Shown here: piece after piece, positions 56,377 through 64,000 of the stretch
Layout: each line of letters opens with the position of its first letter
How positions within the stretch are numbered: the stretch's first letter is position 1
Assembly (NCBI GenBank): GCA_024349245.1
Contig: JALDNG010000818.1
Coordinates: 1 to 64,000, forward strand
Reading direction: 5' to 3'
DNA from: Neodontobutis hainanensis
Lineage: Eukaryota; Chordata; Actinopteri; Gobiiformes; Odontobutidae
DNA length: 64,000 bases
Notes under the pieces: model-generated
What the model was told of the DNA's origin: nothing
Databases searched by the model: none
The model's input: only the letters and a program-made list of their open reading frames with translations
Translations under genes and position numbers: made by a program

Positions 56377-59300
56377 CTGCAGTGAAGATGGCTAAAGTCA
56401 TAAAGGCAGAAGGATGGACGGCCAATTATCCACATTACATTTACTTTGTGTTTCTGTGTATAAATCAACTTAAGTAGCAGTGACCCAACTCATTAGTATT
56501 TCAATGGACTCTATGTTTGTGTGTATTACAGACATTGGTTATTTTCTTGTTGTTGTATTGAATATTTTTCTTTCTCTTGCAACGACAAGGATCGTCGCAT
56601 CATTTCCTTTCCTTTGCAGTGTTTCAAGCCACAGGAGATGCTGCCTAACCACGTGTTGATGTTCTGCATGAAGAACCAGACTGGTGAGGAGAGGAAAGCA
56701 GAGGTGGAGAGAGCCAAAAGTCCATGAAGGCCTGGACCCTTCGAGGCAGAACCTGGGACTACAATGCCATGGTCAAGCGGTACCCCGATGAGGCATCCAG
56801 AAAGGCTCTTCTAGAAGACCTGCGTGAAAGACATTTTTTGATCCTGAATGACCCTGAGGCTGCACAGGAGGCACAGGCTGAATCCCATCACTGACCACCA
56901 GGCGCTGCAAGTGATTTGTTATCCACTAGTACTAGTTACTTTTCATTTAATGCAGAGTCATTAAATTTAATATTGGAACAATGGATTATTTGTTTTTTTT
57001 GTTTTTTCATCTAATCATTCTAGGCCTGTTCAGCCGACTCTCCAAGACTGCCAGAGAGTCCTCAGTATCAGAGGCGGACATGCTGGGCATCCACAGGAAG
57101 CTCCAGGACCAGCATCATTTGAAAGAAGACCAAATGATGATGTTCCGGTACTGCTGCAAAGACATCTTTGTCCTGAGGTACTTCCAGCGACCAGAAGCAG
57201 TGATGGCATTTAAAGTAAGTACTTTTACTTTGCAGCGTTTCCTCAGTGTGTATAAGGTGTAGTGAATGTAGCAGCGACTCCTTAGTTTCCTTCGCCGCTT
57301 GGAGAGGCCGAGCACGGGTCCTGTATATTGCGTGACGAGCTGCGGCTTAAACACATTGACACCGAGTCCCAGAATGGATGCTTGTACGGTTTATTTAATT
57401 GACTGCTCAGTTGGCACATGTACACAGTTGTAAAATACTTCAGATTGTGAATGTTTAGCAAACGCTTGCGGTCAACAAATACTACGGCTACCCCGCTTCC
57501 CTCTCTCCTCCTATACCTGAGTGACAGTGAGTGCCACCTTTGAAACCAAGAGCTGTCACCGCCTACACCCACATGACCCACACCTCACCCTGGCAACCAG
57601 ACAAAAGCAATCCGTAGAGACGAATAACATATACCATTCTGGCTCCTACAGTGAATATCTATTAATTAATAATCAATATGAATATAAATTATGTAAATTA
57701 ATAAATTAATATTTTGATGTCAAAATATTTTGAGAGACGCCGAGATCCCAAACTGGCAAATGGCTTGATAGTTCACCAGCCACAACCACCAGAGGGCGCA
57801 TTTATGGCTTGCCACTTTTAAAAGTGGTTTTCCACTTTTAAAACACCTTTTGTTTAGCTGCAAATTGTTGGAAATATGTTATGGTGTATTACTTTAGATC
57901 AGTTAAATTATTAAATTATTAGTTTTTACCAGCGAGGAGTTTATAATAATTTTTAACAGTCTAAGATATTTAAATCTAAACCTAAGGCACTGGCTTTGTC
58001 AAAACGACCAATTCGTCAAGGGATCTGTCTGCAGGACTACAGCCCATACACCATTGATACATGGAGTAAATAAAGTCTTTGTCGCCCTCTTTTGGTGAAT
58101 ATAAAGTAGTGTTTGAACCAAGTAGAGCACAATGTGTGTAAATACTATGCCATTTAAAATATTTATATTATAAAACTGCATACTTATAAGAATAAACTAT
58201 AAGAAGCCATTGTATTTAAATATTGTCTTTCAGAAAGTGACCTGACCTCTGATTAAAACTGCATCAAAAGGAGGTGGCATTAAAAGAGACCACAATAGAA
58301 TCATGTTTTTCACTTCTTTATTTCTCCTAAACACGAATAGCACATTGTATAAAAACGTACAAATTACTATATTAACATGAAGAACAAATAATTGGTGGTC
58401 ATTTGCGTTCTAAGTCCAAAAATCACTCTGAGCTCGATTCATAGTCTGGCTAAGTGGCTAGGCTAACAGTAATGTACCAAACACATAGTTTGTATAGATG
58501 AGCACATAATTAACGATTTACGGCTTTGATCATAACAGCTGTCAAAACGCCTTTTCTATTTCAATTATGTGTGTGCATTTTTAATAATATAAATAGTCTA
58601 TTTTTCTCTGACCTGTTGAGTAAAGTCGCATATACATTAGGATACGTGGCCAAAGTCCAAGCAGCCGTTTTAACAAAAGTGGCCGGACGGCCGGACTGTT
58701 TTCGTAGAGGCTAGAACCATGGCCGTCAGTCATCATAAACCATCAAAGTGGTCTGCCACTTTTAAAAGTGGAAAACCATAAATGCGCCCTCTGGTGGTTG
58801 TGGCTGGTGAACTGGCAAGCCATCTGCCAGTTTGGAATCTCGGCTCTGCTGAATATTCTCTCGGGCACCACCCAGATTCATAGTTCTGGGAGCTAATTAT
58901 GTTAATAAGTCTCAATCTAAAGGAAGCAAATTCTTCCTAGTTTTGAACATTTCTTAATATAAACAAAGAAACCTTTAATGTCTTTTGGGGTTTTATTGAA
59001 GATTATACAAGTTTAACAATGAATAATGACAGGGAAATGACACAAAGGAATAATTAGGGACAAAAGATGAGGGTAATTAACACAAAACAATGATTGACAT
59101 GGAACAACTTGTTAGAACCTTTGGTGGAATAAAGTAAGTTTAACCATTGTTTTATGCTATTTACTTGGAGTTGTTACGGAGGGTAAAGGGACGGTTAGAC
59201 GGCTTAATTAAAAGGACTATTGACGGCTTTTGAATGGCGTAGGGGAAAAGGTTCTGCTGGGCCTTATAAAGACAATTATACAGTGTTATCCCACCAAACG

Positions 59301-60267
59301 TCCAGTGTCACGTGTTCAACTCACTCTTGTCGTTCGGTGGCGCTCAGCTGTCCGGGAAGGAAAGGTCCAAAGGTCCGCTTTAGAACTTTCCACGCGGGTC
59401 CTACAGCTGATGGTTTCCAAGCAACGAGATGGTGTCACGTGGTACAACTGATCCCACAGGGGAAAGAAAGGCGTTCTGTTATTGTCTTTGAGTGAAAGGC
59501 CTTTACCAGCAGTAGAGGTTAACGTCTTTGACAAAAAGGTTCGCTGAAGAGGCTTAAAATTTGTCTTTCCTCGATTAACGAGGGCTATCTTTGCTTAGCG
59601 CACTCTTTTAAAGAATAAGGACTACAAAAATTCACTTCCGTCTCAGGAATTTGACGTCGTCCAGCAGGAAAGTTTTTCAAAACAAAATCAATGCGTTGAG
59701 TCTTTAAAAAGATGAAAAATTCACGTTTGCACGGTTTGTGCTGCGGGCTAGAAGCTTGAAAGGTACGAAAGTAAATTAAATAGCGGAGATTTAGGAAGAT
59801 ACGCAAGAGCGTAGAAACAAGCTTAAGAGAAGAAGACACGAGACGAGGCGAGAAGAGCGACCAAGTAGAAGAGGCGAGATAACAAGAAGCAGAGCTAGAT
59901 TTCCGGCGCGCACAACTTTTTGTACTGGCCGAAAAGAGGCATGTTTGGTAAAAGGAGTTTTACTAAAGTTTAGCATTTGGGAATAAACTTCTCTGCTCCA
60001 CCAAATAACAGAAATTAAACACATTTAAAAACCATATTGCTTTTGCATTGTAGCATAAAGGCATAGGAAATGTTTTTACGATTTTGTTAATACCAAAGAC
60101 ATGCGCATTATTCATACATTCCATGCTTGACCTGAAAACATAGAATAATTCATTTTATTACACAGACAGCTGTAAAGGTGATGAAGAAAGAAGTCTTTTA
60201 TATTATTTATATTATCACTCAAGATCTTGTAAGGAACAATATGAAGAGTACACATTAACTACGATAG
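56377..60267. repeat. Right arm of the large inverted duplication (mate 441-6661)
   Basis: Reverse complement of the left arm without the LINE and SINE insertions. 57215-60267 has no recognised gene; it includes the inverted-repeat unit at about 57741-58850 and AT-rich sequence. Outer flanks of the two arms differ (retroviral gag on the left, unrelated sequence on the right), and no target duplication links them. Confidence 0.85.
56620..57214 (+). pseudogene. Recombinase-like exons, sister copy of 5828-6421
   Basis: Exon 56620-56894 follows TTTGCAG and carries CFKPQEMLPNHVLMFCMKN, but one A is missing in the AKKSMKA codons near 56716, shifting the frame. Exon 57024-57214 follows TTCTAG, has MFRYCCKDIFVLRYFQRPEA and ends at GTAAGT. 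Substitutions such as CEA to CKD at a conserved position suggest decay relative to the left copy. Confidence 0.65.
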
Positions 60268-60412
60268 ACTTTAATGCACACTTTTAATGCACATAACATG
60301 AAGATGGTCTTCAAATTCGAAGCAGAGTCGTTACTCTGCTTAACCAAAAGAGGGCAGTGTTCGATCATTCTAGAGGAATACATCAAAGACATTCTTATTG
60401 AGTTGAGGAGTC

Positions 60413-62815
<2,403 letters not shown>

Positions 62816-63310
62816 ACACACAAGAAAACAGATAATAATGGACGACATCTGAAGAAGGTGGAATCCCGGCAGAAGAAGGAAAAGTTTAAAAGCGACTGTA
62901 TCCTTAAAACCTTTCAGAGCGCCGTGGAGGCAGTCCCGCCACATGGCTCTGTCTTGTCCCACTGCAGCTGCTACCTCAGTAATGACCACATCCACCTCCC
63001 CATGTTAGGAAGCAGCACACATTACAGACGCCATGAGGTCCTACCCCAGCCTAACCTGCTGGAGGATTGGTCCCTCTCCACTCGAGCAAAGTCCATCTCT
63101 GCCCAGGGTGTTCGCTCGGATCCTGAGATGAGCCGTACTTCTGATCGGACCAGGTCTAGGCCATGTTTGAACCCCAAACCTCCAGAGGTCAAACCCAAAA
63201 GCAAGAAAGTCATAAAGGAAAAAAACCTGGATACAGACTCAAAGAAACACAATCTACTAAAGTTTATTTTTATTTTGTTATCTTGCATTACAGTTGCTAC
63301 AGTTATTTAA

Positions 63311-64000
63311 TGCTGGCAACAGTGTGTAAAAAGAAACAGGAAATTATTTTCTCCTCATTTTGAACTGGTGGACTTATTCTTTACTGTTTAAAAAAGTATC
63401 TCAAGCAAGACATTTTGTCACTTTGTTTCATTGTATTCTTATATTTAAGGCAAAAATGCCTGTGAAGCACATAATTACCCATAACACATATTCAGTTTTT
63501 GTCTTGTTAAAGAATGAACTTGTGTAGCCTTAAATGTGTATTTGTTTCGTCCAATAATTCTTATTTAAGTCTTGACCTCTGTGCCAGTTTTGCTTTGTTG
63601 TTGTTTCCACTATCTCACAATTTCTTGTAATAGCTTTTTTTCTAGCAGTATTCATCATTGCTCAAGAATCTAACACAGAATGTGTTGGAGAACTTTGAAC
63701 ACATTTTCTTTCATTTCCAGAAGTTACTGATCAATTTTGCTTCAGTCTCTCCAAAGGTTCTGACTGCCGTTTATCTTTTAGTTTGGTTGTAATGAAGAAC
63801 CATGCTCGAGTTGAATGTCATTTAAATGAACGTTCTATATAATACAGATATTGTGAAGCCAGACTTACAACAGTGTTTCTGAAATAATCTTCTTTGAGCA
63901 GAAAGGTTTGTGTGGTTCTGTCAGTGGTGTTCACGGTTTAAGCCACAAAATAATCTAATCAATGATGTCTTATAGCTCCGGCAACATTTAAATATATTTA
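63311..64000. other. No recognised gene; probable 3' flank of the preceding gene
   Basis: AT-rich sequence with stops in all frames. No named repeat was recognised. Confidence 0.4.

Overview
The window is eukaryotic, almost certainly from a teleost fish. Evidence: split genes with GT/AG introns, tRNA-derived SINEs of teleost type, L2-type LINE tails, a Gmr1-like Ty3/gypsy element (a family first described in cod), BEL/Pao, Tc1/mariner and piggyBac remnants, an endogenous retrovirus, long CA/GT microsatellites, and exons of families expanded in fish (HECT-like, RBR-like, olfactomedin-4-like). The species cannot be read from the sequence. No gene is demonstrably complete. This is a transposon-rich, heavily duplicated locus in which host exons are interspersed with nested insertions.

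Layout. 1-440: gag nucleocapsid end of a retrovirus copy (minus). 441-6661: left arm of a large inverted duplication whose mate is 56377-60267; the left arm alone carries an L2 LINE (3078-5160) and a tRNA-SINE (5374-5586), each with target-site duplications. 5828-8953 (minus): two related sets of exons of a tyrosine-recombinase-like gene. 8962-14411: a Gmr1-like LTR element (minus), itself hit by a long-TIR MITE and a LINE. 14412-20241: LINE, olfactomedin-4-like pseudogene, Tc1/mariner, piggyBac and LINE remnants.

20833-33466 (plus): a fish HECT-like gene split into N-terminal and C-terminal exon groups by an old BEL/Pao element (minus), which in turn holds a young BEL/Pao element (24109-30968, plus, near-identical LTRs, TSD CATTT). 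33640-41100: an RBR ubiquitin-ligase-like pseudogene, duplicated fragments, LINE and SINE pieces and a probable solo LTR. 41135-48882: a defective endogenous retrovirus (minus) with a tRNA-Leu-type primer site. 48884-51404 and 60414-62815: a second inverted duplication carrying EF-hand exons and LINEs and ending in CA/GT microsatellites. 51780-55911: the second Gmr1-like copy, with both LTRs and TSD GAGTC. 62815-63310: last exon of the EF-hand-type gene.

How parts relate. Shared flanks and empty sites give a relative order. The Gmr1 element inserted once (TSD GAGTC) and was then duplicated with its flank. The inverted duplication 441-6661/56377-60267 predates the LINE and SINE in its left arm, and the MITE entered one Gmr1 copy after duplication. 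The strongest candidate for an under-described gene is the multi-exon tyrosine-recombinase-like gene at 6653-8953: its catalytic Arg, Lys, Arg, His and Tyr are spread over intact exons with consensus splice sites. The repeated palindromes could partly be assembly artefacts and should be checked with long reads. All assignments rest on reading motifs by eye; no database search was run.
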